NCBI RefSeq assembly: GCF_013377785.1
Contig: NZ_JABXWT010000003.1
Coordinates: forward strand, 54,958-118,957
Source of the DNA: Ruegeria haliotis
GTDB lineage: Bacteria > Pseudomonadota > Alphaproteobacteria > Rhodobacterales > Rhodobacteraceae
Length of the DNA: 64,000 nt
Direction: 5' to 3'
The notes beneath the pieces were generated by a model that worked only from the letters and a program-made list of their open reading frames with translations, ran no database searches and had not been told where the DNA came from. The stretch's first letter is position 1; every line of letters starts with the position of its first letter. This document shows, piece by piece, positions 16,943 through 25,999 of the stretch. Position numbers and translations under genes: made by a program.

Positions 16943-19859
16943 CCCTGGAACCCTGCCCCGCGTCTTTGCTGTTCCACCCGGCACAGATTTTCCAAAGGCA
17001 TTGGTGGACGGTCTGCGACGGCGCAGCTCGGGCCCACCCGAAGCGTTGGCGCGCGTACAGTTGGTGGTCAACACCCGACGGATGGCCAGACGTGTACGGC
17101 ACCTGTTCGATCAGGGCCCACCCTGTCTGCTGCCGCGACTGTCTCTGGTAACCGATCTGGCGGAAAGCGTCGATCTGGCGCAGATACCTCCGGCCATTCC
17201 ATCCTTGCGTCGTCGGTTGGAGCTGACACAGCTGATTTCCAAGCTGCTGGAACAACAGCCAGACCTGGCCGCGCGGTCATCGTTGTTCGACCTGTCTGAC
17301 AGTCTCGCCGCCCTGATTGACGAGATGCAGGGTGAAGGTGTCTCACCCGATGCGATCCGACAGTTGGATGTCAGCGACATGTCCGGCCATTGGGCGCGCG
17401 CGCAGGCCTTCATAGGGATCGCGGATCACTTTACCGACTCGGGCGCCGAGGCCATGGATGCGCAGGCTCGGCAAAGGCGCGTAGTAGAAAACCTGATTAC
17501 CCGCTGGCAAGTCGCTCCGCCGCAACATCCCGTTATTCTCGCCGGATCGACCGGCTCGCGCGGCACCACACTAATGTTGATGCGGGCGGTCGCGCAGCTG
17601 CCGCAAGGGGCACTGGTGTTGCCGGGTTACGATTTTGATCAGCCCGATGATGTCTGGAACGGGCTGGATGATGCCCTGACGTCTGAGGATCATCCGCAAT
17701 ACCGGTTCCGCAAGTTGATGCGAGAACTGGACCTCTCGCCAGATCAAATCGTGCCATGGACCGATGATCAGGCCCCTTCCCCTGCGCGTAACCGTTTGGT
17801 TTCATTGGCCTTGCGTCCAGCCCCAATAACCGACGCATGGATGACCGAAGGCCCGCTCCTTACCGATCTGGGGGACGCCACCAAAGATCTGACGCTGGTC
17901 GAGGCGCAATCGCCCCGTGCCGAAGCGTTGGCCATTGCGCTGCGTTTGCGGCAAGCTGCTGAAACAGGCCAGACCGCTGCCCTGATCACGCCTGACCGGA
18001 TGTTGACACGGCAGGTCAGTGCCGCGCTGGATCGCTGGAACATAATGCCAGACGATAGTGCCGGCCTGCCGCTGCAGCTGTCTCTTCCGGGTCGCTTTCT
18101 GCGTCATGTCGCTGCGCTATTCGCGCGCCGTCTGGATGGTGAGGCGCTATTGACGCTGCTCAAGCATCCGCTGTGTCATGATGGTGGCGAACGCGGTGAG
18201 CATTTGCTTCATACCCGCGATCTGGAACTGGATCTGCGCCGCCATGGGCCTCCGTTCCCTGACCAAGACACTCTGACCGCTTTTGCCATCCGCAAAGATG
18301 TGCCCGAGGCTTGGGTCAACTGGGTGATCACCCATTTTTGCGACCAACAGATCACCGGTGAACGACCGCTGACCGAATGGGTGGAGCGTTTGCGCCATCT
18401 GTCCGAGGCGCTTTCTGCCGGTGGCTCTGATGAGGCCGGAACGCTCTGGGACAAGAACGCAGGTCAAAAGGCGCAGGCCGTTCTGGCGTCTTTACAGGAC
18501 GAAGCACTGCATGGTGGGCCAATGACTGCGCATGATTTTGCGGACCTTCTGGGTGCGCTGTTGGCAGGTGAAGAGGTTCGGGATCGGGACGCACCGCATC
18601 CTCATATCATGATCTGGGGCACGCTAGAGGCCCGCGTTCAAGGGGCTGATCTGCTGATCCTCGGCGGGCTGAACGAAGGCAGCTGGCCCGAAGCGCCCAC
18701 GCCAGATCCGTGGCTGAACCGCCGAATGCGGGACAATGCTGGTCTTTTGCTGCCCGAACGCCGGATCGGACTGTCCGCACATGACTTTCAGCAAGCCATC
18801 GGTGCGCCCGAAGTGTGGCTGACCCGTGCGACCCGCTCGGACGATGCCGAAACCGTGCCTTCACGCTGGTTGAACCGCCTGACGAACCTGCTGCATGGGT
18901 TGCCGGGGCAGGGTGGCCGCGATGCACTGTCCGATATGCGCGCCCGTGGCCAGCAATGGCTGAGCTGGTCGGAAACCCTTGAGCATGCCCCCCGGTTAGA
19001 GCCCGCACATCGACCCTCACCGCGACCACCAGTTGCGGCCCGTCCACGTCGTTTGACAGTTACTGAAATCAAGCGGCTGATCCGGGACCCCTATGCCATC
19101 TACGCCAAACATGTGCTGCGACTGAAGCCCCTCGACCCGATGGTGCAGGCACCGGATGCTTTGCTACGCGGGATCGTCATTCACGAGATTCTCGAACATT
19201 TCATCAAGGATAGCGTGCTGGACAGCGCCTTGCTGACCCGCGAGAATTTCCTGAAACGCGCCCACAGCTTGCTGGAGGATCATGTCGCTTGGCCCACTGC
19301 GCGCAAACTATGGCTGGCGCGCTTGGAACGGATCGCGGATGATTTTCTGAACGCCGAAATCACACGGCGTGGCGACGGTGGTCCCGTGGCCTTTGAGGCC
19401 GCAATGAAACTGGTACTGACCCCGTTGGATTTTACAATCGCAGGACGCGCCGACCGGATCGATCGGAACAGCTGGGGATCGCTCCGCATCATCGACTACA
19501 AGACTGGTGCGCCGCCTACGGAAAGCCAGCAGGCCAAATTCGACAAACAGCTGCTGATCGAAGCCGCAATCGCCGAGCAGGGTGGTATTGACGGGCTCGA
19601 TCCCATGACGGTGGCCGAGGCTGTCTTTATCGGCATGGGCGGGACCTACAAAGAGGTTGCTGCGCCGCTGGTCAAAGAGCCTACGGACAAAGTTCTCGCC
19701 GAGCTAAAAGAGCTGATTTCCTCTTATTTAGAGCCTGATCAAGGCTTTTCATCCCGCCGCATGTTGCACAAGGATACCGATTTCAGCGATTACGATCATC
19801 TGGCGCGATTTGGGGAATGGGATCGCACCGCAGAAACCCTTCCCGAGGATCTCACATGA
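16935..19859 (+). CDS. addB: Double-strand break repair protein AddB
   Basis: AddB is the second subunit of the AddAB helicase-nuclease, the alphaproteobacterial equivalent of RecBCD; it recognises the Chi-like site and cuts one strand. The 974-aa product has a degenerate helicase-like N-terminal half and a C-terminal PD-(D/E)XK nuclease with GRADRID and IIDYKTG (near residue 850). The ATG at 16935 overlaps the murU stop, and its own stop overlaps addA (ATGA), so all are translationally coupled. Confidence 0.96.
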   Translation: MFDPGTLPRVFAVPPGTDFPKALVDGLRRRSSGPPEALARVQLVVNTRRMARRVRHLFDQGPPCLLPRLSLVTDLAESVDLAQIPPAIPSLRRRLELTQLISKLLEQQPDLAARSSLFDLSDSLAALIDEMQGEGVSPDAIRQLDVSDMSGHWARAQAFIGIADHFTDSGAEAMDAQARQRRVVENLITRWQVAPPQHPVILAGSTGSRGTTLMLMRAVAQLPQGALVLPGYDFDQPDDVWNGLDDALTSEDHPQYRFRKLMRELDLSPDQIVPWTDDQAPSPARNRLVSLALRPAPITDAWMTEGPLLTDLGDATKDLTLVEAQSPRAEALAIALRLRQAAETGQTAALITPDRMLTRQVSAALDRWNIMPDDSAGLPLQLSLPGRFLRHVAALFARRLDGEALLTLLKHPLCHDGGERGEHLLHTRDLELDLRRHGPPFPDQDTLTAFAIRKDVPEAWVNWVITHFCDQQITGERPLTEWVERLRHLSEALSAGGSDEAGTLWDKNAGQKAQAVLASLQDEALHGGPMTAHDFADLLGALLAGEEVRDRDAPHPHIMIWGTLEARVQGADLLILGGLNEGSWPEAPTPDPWLNRRMRDNAGLLLPERRIGLSAHDFQQAIGAPEVWLTRATRSDDAETVPSRWLNRLTNLLHGLPGQGGRDALSDMRARGQQWLSWSETLEHAPRLEPAHRPSPRPPVAARPRRLTVTEIKRLIRDPYAIYAKHVLRLKPLDPMVQAPDALLRGIVIHEILEHFIKDSVLDSALLTRENFLKRAHSLLEDHVAWPTARKLWLARLERIADDFLNAEITRRGDGGPVAFEAAMKLVLTPLDFTIAGRADRIDRNSWGSLRIIDYKTGAPPTESQQAKFDKQLLIEAAIAEQGGIDGLDPMTVAEAVFIGMGGTYKEVAAPLVKEPTDKVLAELKELISSYLEPDQGFSSRRMLHKDTDFSDYDHLARFGEWDRTAETLPEDLT

Positions 19860-22800
19860 GCCCGCGCAATGACGCCACCGAACGGCAGGTGCAGGCCGCA
19901 CGCCCCGACGCCTCAACCTGGCTGGCGGCCAATGCCGGGTCAGGTAAAACACGGGTATTGACCGACCGCGTGGCGCGCTTGTTGTTGGGCGGCGTGCAAC
20001 CACAGCACATCCTGTGCCTGACTTACACCAAGGCCGCCGCAAGCGAGATGCAGAACAGGTTGTTCAAGCGCCTTGGTGAGTGGGCAATGCTGGGTGATGG
20101 CAATCTTTTAACCCAACTCACCGAACTGGGCGTGTTGGGCGAGATTGACACATCGCGGCTTGCGCAGGCGCGTACATTGTTTGCCCGCGCCATCGAAACG
20201 CCGGGCGGGTTGAAAATCCAGACGATCCACTCGTTCTGCGCCTCGCTGTTGCGCCGCTTCCCGCTAGAGGCGGGTGTCAGCCCACAATTTGCCGAAATGG
20301 AAGATCGCGCGGCGGCCCTGTTGCGCGAGGAAATCATCGAGGATTTTGCCGACGGTGCTCAGGCTGGATTGATCGAGGATGTCACCAGATTTGTCACCGA
20401 TACGGGTTTTGACAAATTGACGGCGGCAGTAACGCAAAAGCGGAGCTTGTTTTTGCAGCCCCTGCAGTGGGCTGATCTTTTGCACCGGTTCGGCCTGCCT
20501 GATGGGTTTGATCAGGACGCCTTGCGAAGCCAGGTCTTTCTGGGTGGCGAAGTCGAACTTGTTCAATCCATGCTGCCGGCCTTGACCGAAAGCGGCGGCA
20601 ACAACGCCAAGGCCGCTGCAAAGCTTACCCGGTTTACCGCGGCTGGGCTGGACCATCTGCCTTTGCTCGAGAATGTCCTGCTAACCGGGAAATCGGCGAA
20701 AGAGCCGTTCACCGCAAAGATCAACAGCTTTCCCACCAAAGTCCTGCGCGAAGCGGCGCTGGCAGATCAGATGCCGCAGCTTGAAGCCTTTATGCTGCGG
20801 GTTGAGGCGGCGCGTGAAAGGCGGCTAGCGCTGGTCGCTGCACAAAAAACCCTTGTCCTGCACCGTTTCGCAGCCGCCTTCCTGCCGGAATATGAGCGGC
20901 GCAAACAGCTGCGCGGCTGGTTGGATTTCGACGATCTGATCCTGCGGGCGCGACAAGTTCTAAACGATCCTGCGGTTGCCGAATGGGTACTGTACCGCCT
21001 GGATGGCGGCATCGATCATATTCTGGTCGATGAGGCGCAGGACACCAGCCCGGATCAATGGGACGTTGTTGAAAAGCTGGCGCAGGAATTCACCAGCGGC
21101 GAGGGGGCTCGGTCTGGCGTCGAGCGTACGATCTTTGTAGTCGGCGACAAAAAACAGTCGATCTATTCCTTTCAGGGCGCCGACCCGCAGGCCTTTGATC
21201 GGATGCAGGCTGAGTTCGGACAAAAACTGGCGGAATCAGGCTCTAAACTGTGGGATTCGACGCTTGAATACTCGTTCCGATCCTCAAGCGCGATCCTGTC
21301 TCTGGTTGATATTCTGTTTGAAAACCGTGCGGATGCCGGGTTTCACAAAGAAGCACAGCACCGCGCCTTCAAGGCCGATTTGCCGGGCAGGGTGGACCTG
21401 TGGCCCGTCGTGGAAAAGGTCGAAGACGCCGAAGATGGCGACTGGACCGACCCCGTAGACAGACCCGGTGCCCGCCACCACACCGTGATTCTGGCCGAAC
21501 AGGTGGCGCAGTCGATCAAAGACATGATCAAGCGCGGCGAGACGGTTCCGGAAGATGGCGAGGCATCCGGCACCTTCGTGCGACGCAAGGTGCGGCCCGG
21601 CGACTTCCTGATCCTCGTCCAACGCCGCTCGGATCTGTTCGCGGAAATCATCCGGGCCTGCAAAGCAGAGGGTTTGCCCATCGCGGGTGCGGACCGTCTT
21701 AAGGTGGGGGCCGAACTGGCTGTCAAAGACCTCGCTGCGCTGCTGAGTTTTCTCGCGACGCCCGAAGACAGCCTGTCGCTGGCCACTGTCCTGAAATCAC
21801 CCCTGTTCGGATGGTCGGAACAACAGCTATTCGATCTGGCGCACCGCCGGGCGGAAACCTTCCTGTGGGCGGCCTTGCGCAAGCGCGCAGATGGGTTCCC
21901 GGAAACACTGGCTGTGCTCAACGATTTGCGCGGTCAGATTGATTTTCTGCGCCCCTATGACCTGATCGAGCGCATCCTGACGCGCCATGATGGACGGCGT
22001 AAACTGCTGGGCCGTCTCGGGGCCGAGGCTGAGGACGGAATCAACGCCTTGCTGTCTCAGGCATTGGCCTATGAACGCACAGATATTCCCAGCCTGACCG
22101 GGTTTCTGGTCTGGATGCAGACCGACGATCTGGAAATCAAGCGCCAGATGAGCGGCGTTGGGAACATGATCCGGGTGATGACTGTGCATGGGTCCAAGGG
22201 GCTTGAATCACCTATCGTGATCCTGCCCGATACCGGAAAACGACCACCACCACGGGATGCCGAGATCATGGTCGCCGACGGCACGCCGTTGTGGAAGGTC
22301 TCTGCCGATGTTTCTCCCGGGTTGGTATCGCGGGCGCGGGATGAGGCGCGCAGCCGGGAAGAGAATGAGCGGCTGAGATTACTGTATGTGGCTCTAACAC
22401 GGGCAGAAAAGTGGCTAATCGTCGCCGCAGCCGGTGATGTGGGGAAAGACGGAACCAGTTGGTATCAGATGGTCGAGGCCACGATGGAGCGGGCTGGCGC
22501 AATCCAATTGCCCGGCTCTGACATTCGCAGGCTGGCACACGGGGAATGGGACGCACTGCCGGTCGTGGATTATTCTGAAACGCCAAGCCCAATTGCCGAT
22601 TTGCCCAAAGTTTTTCTCGAACCGGCGGAAAATCCGATAGATCCGGTCGAAACACTCAGCCCCTCGGATTTGGGCGGGGCCAAGGCCTTGCCGGGGGACA
22701 CCGGACAAGACGAAGAGGCGGCCAAACTGCGCGGAACGCGACTGCACCTGTTACTGGAGCATCTGCCCGGATCAACGCCGGACACTTGGTCGCAGCTTTG

Positions 22801-23215
22801 CGCCCGGGTTCTTCCCGATATGCAAGAGGCCGAACGACTGGAGCTGTTGACCGAGGCAACCCGCGTTCTGACAGCCGATCATTTGAGGCCGGTCTTTGCC
22901 CCGGATTCCTTAGCCGAAGTCCCCGTTTCAGCAAAGCTAAACGGGCGGCGCATGCACGGGATTATCGACAGGTTGATCGTGACGGAGTCCGAGGTGCATG
23001 TGGTTGATTTCAAATCAAATGCGACAGTCCCGGACCGGGTGGAATCATACCCCGAGGGTTTGTTGCGACAGATGGGGGCATATGCACAGGCTCTGGCACA
23101 GATTTATCCGGACAAAAACATCCGGACTGCAATCCTGTGGACGCGAAAGGCCGAGTTGATGTGGCTGCCACACGATCTTGTGACGGATGCACTGGCACGC
23201 ACCCAGATATCTTGA
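19856..23215 (+). CDS. addA: Double-strand break repair helicase AddA
   Basis: AddA is the motor and nuclease subunit that resects double-strand ends for RecA loading. The 1119-aa UvrD/Rep-type helicase has Walker A ANAGSGKTRVLT (27-32 for the core), helicase motif QTIHSFCASLLRRFP, Walker B DHILVDEAQDTSPDQW, motif III-like VGDKKQSIYSFQGADP, motif V VMTVHGSKGLESPIV and motif VI LLYVALTRAEKWL. The nuclease motif VVDFKSN is near residue 1048. The start ATG overlaps addB. Confidence 0.97.
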   Translation: MSPRNDATERQVQAARPDASTWLAANAGSGKTRVLTDRVARLLLGGVQPQHILCLTYTKAAASEMQNRLFKRLGEWAMLGDGNLLTQLTELGVLGEIDTSRLAQARTLFARAIETPGGLKIQTIHSFCASLLRRFPLEAGVSPQFAEMEDRAAALLREEIIEDFADGAQAGLIEDVTRFVTDTGFDKLTAAVTQKRSLFLQPLQWADLLHRFGLPDGFDQDALRSQVFLGGEVELVQSMLPALTESGGNNAKAAAKLTRFTAAGLDHLPLLENVLLTGKSAKEPFTAKINSFPTKVLREAALADQMPQLEAFMLRVEAARERRLALVAAQKTLVLHRFAAAFLPEYERRKQLRGWLDFDDLILRARQVLNDPAVAEWVLYRLDGGIDHILVDEAQDTSPDQWDVVEKLAQEFTSGEGARSGVERTIFVVGDKKQSIYSFQGADPQAFDRMQAEFGQKLAESGSKLWDSTLEYSFRSSSAILSLVDILFENRADAGFHKEAQHRAFKADLPGRVDLWPVVEKVEDAEDGDWTDPVDRPGARHHTVILAEQVAQSIKDMIKRGETVPEDGEASGTFVRRKVRPGDFLILVQRRSDLFAEIIRACKAEGLPIAGADRLKVGAELAVKDLAALLSFLATPEDSLSLATVLKSPLFGWSEQQLFDLAHRRAETFLWAALRKRADGFPETLAVLNDLRGQIDFLRPYDLIERILTRHDGRRKLLGRLGAEAEDGINALLSQALAYERTDIPSLTGFLVWMQTDDLEIKRQMSGVGNMIRVMTVHGSKGLESPIVILPDTGKRPPPRDAEIMVADGTPLWKVSADVSPGLVSRARDEARSREENERLRLLYVALTRAEKWLIVAAAGDVGKDGTSWYQMVEATMERAGAIQLPGSDIRRLAHGEWDALPVVDYSETPSPIADLPKVFLEPAENPIDPVETLSPSDLGGAKALPGDTGQDEEAAKLRGTRLHLLLEHLPGSTPDTWSQLCARVLPDMQEAERLELLTEATRVLTADHLRPVFAPDSLAEVPVSAKLNGRRMHGIIDRLIVTESEVHVVDFKSNATVPDRVESYPEGLLRQMGAYAQALAQIYPDKNIRTAILWTRKAELMWLPHDLVTDALARTQIS

Positions 23216-23275
23216 CCTCGCCCACAGCGACACCTACGTTCACTCTCCAAGCGCATCCCATTCAGGAGACATAAT

Positions 23276-23596
23276 ATGTCGACCGTAGCCGTCACCGACG
23301 AAACCTTTGACGCCGAAGTCAAGAACTCGGACATCCCCGTTGTGGTGGATTTCTGGGCCGAGTGGTGCGGACCCTGCAAGCAGATCGGTCCCGCATTGGA
23401 AGAACTGGCCTCTGAATACGGCGGCAAGATCAAAATCGCCAAAGTCGATGTAGACAGCAACCCGAACGCAGCCGCAGCCATGGGCGTTCGCGGTATCCCG
23501 GCGCTGTTCATCTTCAAGGATGGTCAGGTGGTTTCGAACCGCGCGGGCGCGGCCCCCAAGGCGGCCCTGCAAAGCTGGATCGACGAATCGATCTGA
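23276..23596 (+). CDS. trxA: Thioredoxin 1
   Basis: TrxA is the main cytosolic disulfide reductant. The 106-aa protein has the active site WCGPC (Cys31, Cys34), the cis-Pro in RGIPALFIF and the conserved Asp in [16 protein letters not shown]-type ribosome site precedes the ATG. It is 60 nt after addA, a linkage common in alphaproteobacteria, and ends at the clear terminator at 23618-23646. Confidence 0.98.
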   Translation: MSTVAVTDETFDAEVKNSDIPVVVDFWAEWCGPCKQIGPALEELASEYGGKIKIAKVDVDSNPNAAAAMGVRGIPALFIFKDGQVVSNRAGAAPKAALQSWIDESI

Positions 23597-23617
23597 TCCG
23601 GTTTGAACGGTAAATCC

Positions 23618-23646
23618 AAAGGCGTCCTGACATGGGCGCCTTTTTT
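23618..23646 (+). terminator. trxA intrinsic terminator
   Basis: Perfect stem AAAGGCG (23618-23624) / CGCCTTT (23637-23643) with a 12-nt loop followed by a six-T tract. It ends the long plus-strand run that starts near regB. Confidence 0.88.
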
Positions 23647-23719
23647 GTTTGATCTTGGGCATATCCTGCGGTCTGGCTTTATGTCGGCCTCAACGTAGCC
23701 CCCGCAAATAGGAGCAGCT

Positions 23720-24070
23720 ATGGCGAAGACAAGAGTTCTTGTGGAATTCGGAATGGGCACGTCGCTGCGGCGTATGGACTATACCGAGGCATCCCTGCGC
23801 GCGATCAAGGATGCGCTGTGGCATAATTCGGTCAACATGGCCGAGCTGTTCGGGTTTCCGAAAGAGGCGATGATTATCGATGCTGAAATTGGCGTGCAGC
23901 AACCGGATCAGGTTGATGTCGAGACACTCAAGACCATTTTTCCCTATGGCCAGCCCAGCATTACCGTCATCCAAGGTGGCTTGGACATTGAAAAGCCGCA
24001 CGGCGGGGGGCACACGGTGATTGCCAATGCAGCCCTCGTCGTCTCGTTCGATATGGAGCCCGCGCAATGA
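23720..24070 (+). CDS. Lin0512 family protein, first of tandem pair
   Basis: The 116-aa product belongs to the Lin0512 family: KTRVLVEFGMGTSLRRMDYTEA at the start, then AIKDALWHNSVNM, IGVQQPDQVD and HTVIANAALVVSF. The family has no established function; it is cytosolic and small. A GGAG site sits before the ATG. The gene overlaps the following paralogue by ATGA, so the two products are likely made in equal amounts and may form a hetero-oligomer. Confidence 0.88.
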   Translation: MAKTRVLVEFGMGTSLRRMDYTEASLRAIKDALWHNSVNMAELFGFPKEAMIIDAEIGVQQPDQVDVETLKTIFPYGQPSITVIQGGLDIEKPHGGGHTVIANAALVVSFDMEPAQ

Positions 24071-24429
24071 GTGAAAAACGCATCATTCTGGAAATGGGCA
24101 CCGGGAACGATCTGTACGGCCAAGACTATACCAAGGCGGCACGTCGCGCCGTGCAAGACGCGCTGCACCATTCTTCGATCACTTTGTTTTCCAAGCTGGG
24201 TATCGATCACACCGAAATGCGTGTGCAGGTGACCATCGGCGTCCAGCACCCGGAAAACGTGGACTGCGATCTGGTCGCTGCCGATCTGCCAAGGGGCAGG
24301 GCCGAGGTTTGCGCGGTCAAAGGCGGGCTGGATGTTGTCGATGACGACGCGGGTACACGCCATATCGTCGCGACCGCCGCAATCGAGGCATTTCTGCCAG
24401 ATCAGACCGGCAAGTACACACAGAGCTGA
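24067..24429 (+). CDS. Lin0512 family protein, second of tandem pair
   Basis: The 120-aa product carries the same family pattern as its neighbour: ILEMGTGNDLYGQDYTKAA, AVQDALHHSSITLF, VTIGVQHPENVD and HIVATAAIEAFL. The two copies align along their whole length but differ at many positions, for example GTSLRRMD against GNDLYGQD, so the duplication is old. Function unknown. Confidence 0.88.
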   Translation: MSEKRIILEMGTGNDLYGQDYTKAARRAVQDALHHSSITLFSKLGIDHTEMRVQVTIGVQHPENVDCDLVAADLPRGRAEVCAVKGGLDVVDDDAGTRHIVATAAIEAFLPDQTGKYTQS

Positions 24430-24438
24430 CAAAGAAAA

Positions 24439-24460
24439 GCCGCTCGGAACTCCGGGCGGC
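24439..24460. terminator. Bidirectional terminator between Lin0512 and DUF1127 genes
   Basis: GCCGC and GCGGC arms (24439-24443, 24456-24460) with an inner CGG/CCG pairing. On the minus strand TTTTCTTTG follows, so it mainly ends the DUF1127 transcript; on the plus strand the T content is weaker. Confidence 0.75.
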
Positions 24461-24489
24461 TGTTCGATTTCGAAGATCCGGGTACGGGA

Positions 24490-24684
24490 TCACATGTTTG
24501 CGATGTCTCTGCGGTTCAGCCCGATGTCTTCCAGCTGAGCGTCTGTCAGACCCGACAGAATATTGCGGGTTTTGCGAGATCCGTTCCATTCGACAACGTT
24601 GTCGAAGGCGGTGATGATTGCGTCCACTACATGCAGGATGGTAGCTGCTCCGAGCGGCGCATGAATGTTTGCGGTGGTTGCCAT
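24490..24684 (-). CDS. DUF1127 (YjiS-like) small protein
   Basis: The 64-aa protein ends with the DUF1127 motif RKTRNILSGLTDAQLEDIGLNRRDI, an Arg-rich helical segment that in Rhodobacter CcaF1 binds RNA and acts in small-RNA maturation. The first half is hydrophobic-amphipathic (GAATILHVVDAIITAF). The ATG at 24684 has AAGGAC upstream. The leader has a hairpin (24707-24729). An RNA-related stress role is an inference from the family. Confidence 0.85.
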   Translation of the reverse strand: MATTANIHAPLGAATILHVVDAIITAFDNVVEWNGSRKTRNILSGLTDAQLEDIGLNRRDIANM

Positions 24685-24706
24685 TTGCGCAGTCCTTATG
24701 TTTGAA

Positions 24707-24756
24707 ACAGCCGACCCGTTGTCGGTTGTACGCCCCATGTAGTCCCGCGATCGCGG
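24707..24756 (-). promoter_or_regulatory. DUF1127 upstream hairpin and palindrome
   Basis: Two structures lie upstream of the DUF1127 gene. A 9-bp hairpin (24707-24715 with 24721-24729, one G-U pair) is 22 nt from the ATG. A perfect 12-bp palindrome CCGCGATCGCGG is at 24745-24756. They could control the gene in cis, but nothing identifies the factor. Confidence 0.35.
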
Positions 24757-24825
24757 ACTCACAATTGCTATGCCGGTAACCCCGAATTGCATTTTGTGCA
24801 TATCTTTTGGGCAATTCCGGAACGG

Positions 24826-24856
24826 GTTGCGCCGGTCAAATGCCCGGCCCATATAT
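24826..24856 (+). promoter_or_regulatory. Candidate RpoH (heat-shock) promoter of hslV
   Basis: GTTGCG at 24826-24831 and CCCATATA at 24848-24855, 16 nt apart, resemble the heat-shock sigma consensus (CTTG-type -35, CCCCATAT-type -10). The -10 match is good and the -35 match partial. It lies about 27 nt before the hslV ATG, and hslVU is a classic RpoH target. Confidence 0.5.
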
Positions 24857-24881
24857 AACGCCGGTGAGAACGGAGGCTTTG

Positions 24882-25439
24882 ATGGCAGATAACGACTTTC
24901 CCGGATGGCATGGAACAACGATCATTGGCGTCAAAAAGGGCGGCGAGATCGTCATCGCCGGTGATGGGCAGGTCAGCCTGGGCCAGACCGTGATAAAAGG
25001 CACCGCGCGCAAGGTGCGCCGCCTGTCGCCCGGCGGGTTCGAGATTGTTGCTGGCTTTGCCGGATCAACCGCCGATGCCTTTACCCTGTTGGAACGGCTT
25101 GAAGCCAAGCTTGAAGCGACACCGGGCCAACTGGCGCGCGCCTCGGTCGAGCTGGCCAAGGACTGGCGCACCGACAAGTACCTGCAAAAGCTTGAGGCGA
25201 TGCTGATCGTCACCGACGGCAAAGACCTGTTCGTGATCACCGGGGCAGGGGATGTGCTGGAGCCCGAGCATAACGTAGCGGCCATCGGGTCGGGCGGCAA
25301 TTTCGCTTTGGCGGCCGCACGCGCGATGATGGACAGCAATAAATCGGCCGAGGACGTGGCCCGCGAATCCATGGCCATCGCTGCCGATATCTGCGTTTAC
25401 ACCAACGGTAAGCTGACGGTTGAGAAGATCGGCGGCTAA
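24882..25439 (+). CDS. hslV: ATP-dependent protease subunit HslV
   Basis: HslV is the Ntn-hydrolase peptidase core of the HslUV protease. The 185-aa proprotein has a short propeptide ending in HG and the catalytic Thr12 in [10 protein letters not shown], with AGDGQVSLG and [11 protein letters not shown] as family signatures. GGAGG 6-10 nt before the ATG sets the start. Unusually, its partner hslU is 2.5 kb away rather than adjacent, and the gene is followed by three minus-strand genes. Confidence 0.97.
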   Translation: MADNDFPGWHGTTIIGVKKGGEIVIAGDGQVSLGQTVIKGTARKVRRLSPGGFEIVAGFAGSTADAFTLLERLEAKLEATPGQLARASVELAKDWRTDKYLQKLEAMLIVTDGKDLFVITGAGDVLEPEHNVAAIGSGGNFALAAARAMMDSNKSAEDVARESMAIAADICVYTNGKLTVEKIGG

Positions 25440-25448
25440 TCCGGCTGC

Positions 25449-25967
25449 TTACCTATTCGGCGGCCATTTTGATCCCAGAATCCTTCCCGACCGGGCACCA
25501 AGATTGGGACCCGGCAGGTTTATCTGCCGAGAAGACCCTGGCCGACCCATGAATTGTCCAGACCGTGCGCCAAGGTTTGGGCCGACAGACCCAAGTGGAT
25601 TAAAAGCGCGACCCATGAATTGCCCAGATCGCGCGCCAAGATTTGGGCCGGCAGACTCAAGTGGATCAAAAGCGCGACCCATGAATTGCCCAGACCGCGC
25701 GCCAAGATTTGGGCCGACAGACTCAAGCGGATCAAAAGCGCGACCCATAAATTGGCCGGATTGGGAACCAGGCGGTCTCCTCGGCCCCAAAACTGTACTC
25801 GAACTTTCGTGTGCTGCCCGCTTGTTGACGACGTGACCGCCTAGATCAGAGGAATCAGCCAGAAACGGCGGCTGCGGCGTCTCTTGCTGCGCGGGCAATG
25901 GGCCCGTGGCCAACAACCCAATCAATAGTGCCGCACCCGTCATCCTGAGGAATTGGATAACCTTCAT
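25449..25967 (-). CDS. Secreted protein with 22-residue tandem repeats
   Basis: I recognise no family. The 172-aa product starts with a signal peptide (KVIQFLRMTGAALLIGLL, cut probably after PLPA) and a linker. Then come tandem copies of a 22-residue unit: three near-identical ones (core SGQFMGRAFDPLES then GPNLGAR), a 24-residue diverged one and a truncated last (SGRILGSK). The repeats are rich in Gly, Arg, Pro and Phe and basic overall. GGAAAG precedes the ATG at 25967. Convergent with hslV, 9 nt apart. Whether it is expressed is not shown; the repeat DNA is open in several frames, but only this one carries a signal peptide and a ribosome site. Confidence 0.6.
   Translation of the reverse strand: MKVIQFLRMTGAALLIGLLATGPLPAQQETPQPPFLADSSDLGGHVVNKRAAHESSSTVLGPRRPPGSQSGQFMGRAFDPLESVGPNLGARSGQFMGRAFDPLESAGPNLGARSGQFMGRAFNPLGSVGPNLGARSGQFMGRPGSSRQINLPGPNLGARSGRILGSKWPPNR
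25480..25765. repeat. 66-bp in-frame tandem repeat
   Basis: Three full 66-bp units begin at 25546, 25612 and 25678, marked by CCCATGAATTG; the second and third differ at only a few positions. A partial fourth starts at 25744 (CCCATAAATTGG), and a diverged 72-bp relative occupies about 25474-25545. The period is a multiple of three, so both strands stay open through it. Confidence 0.92.
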
Positions 25968-25999
25968 CTTTCCAGCTCTCAATCGTGGTCAATATCCGT

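Noticed and set aside
25546-25760. CRISPR-like array
   Set aside because: Units are directly abutting 66-bp repeats with no unique spacers, and they keep a protein frame; no cas genes nearby.
25420-25836. Plus-strand reading frame through the 66-bp repeats
   Set aside because: It is open only because the unit is a multiple of three, starts inside hslV, and has no signal peptide or ribosome site; the minus-strand frame has both.
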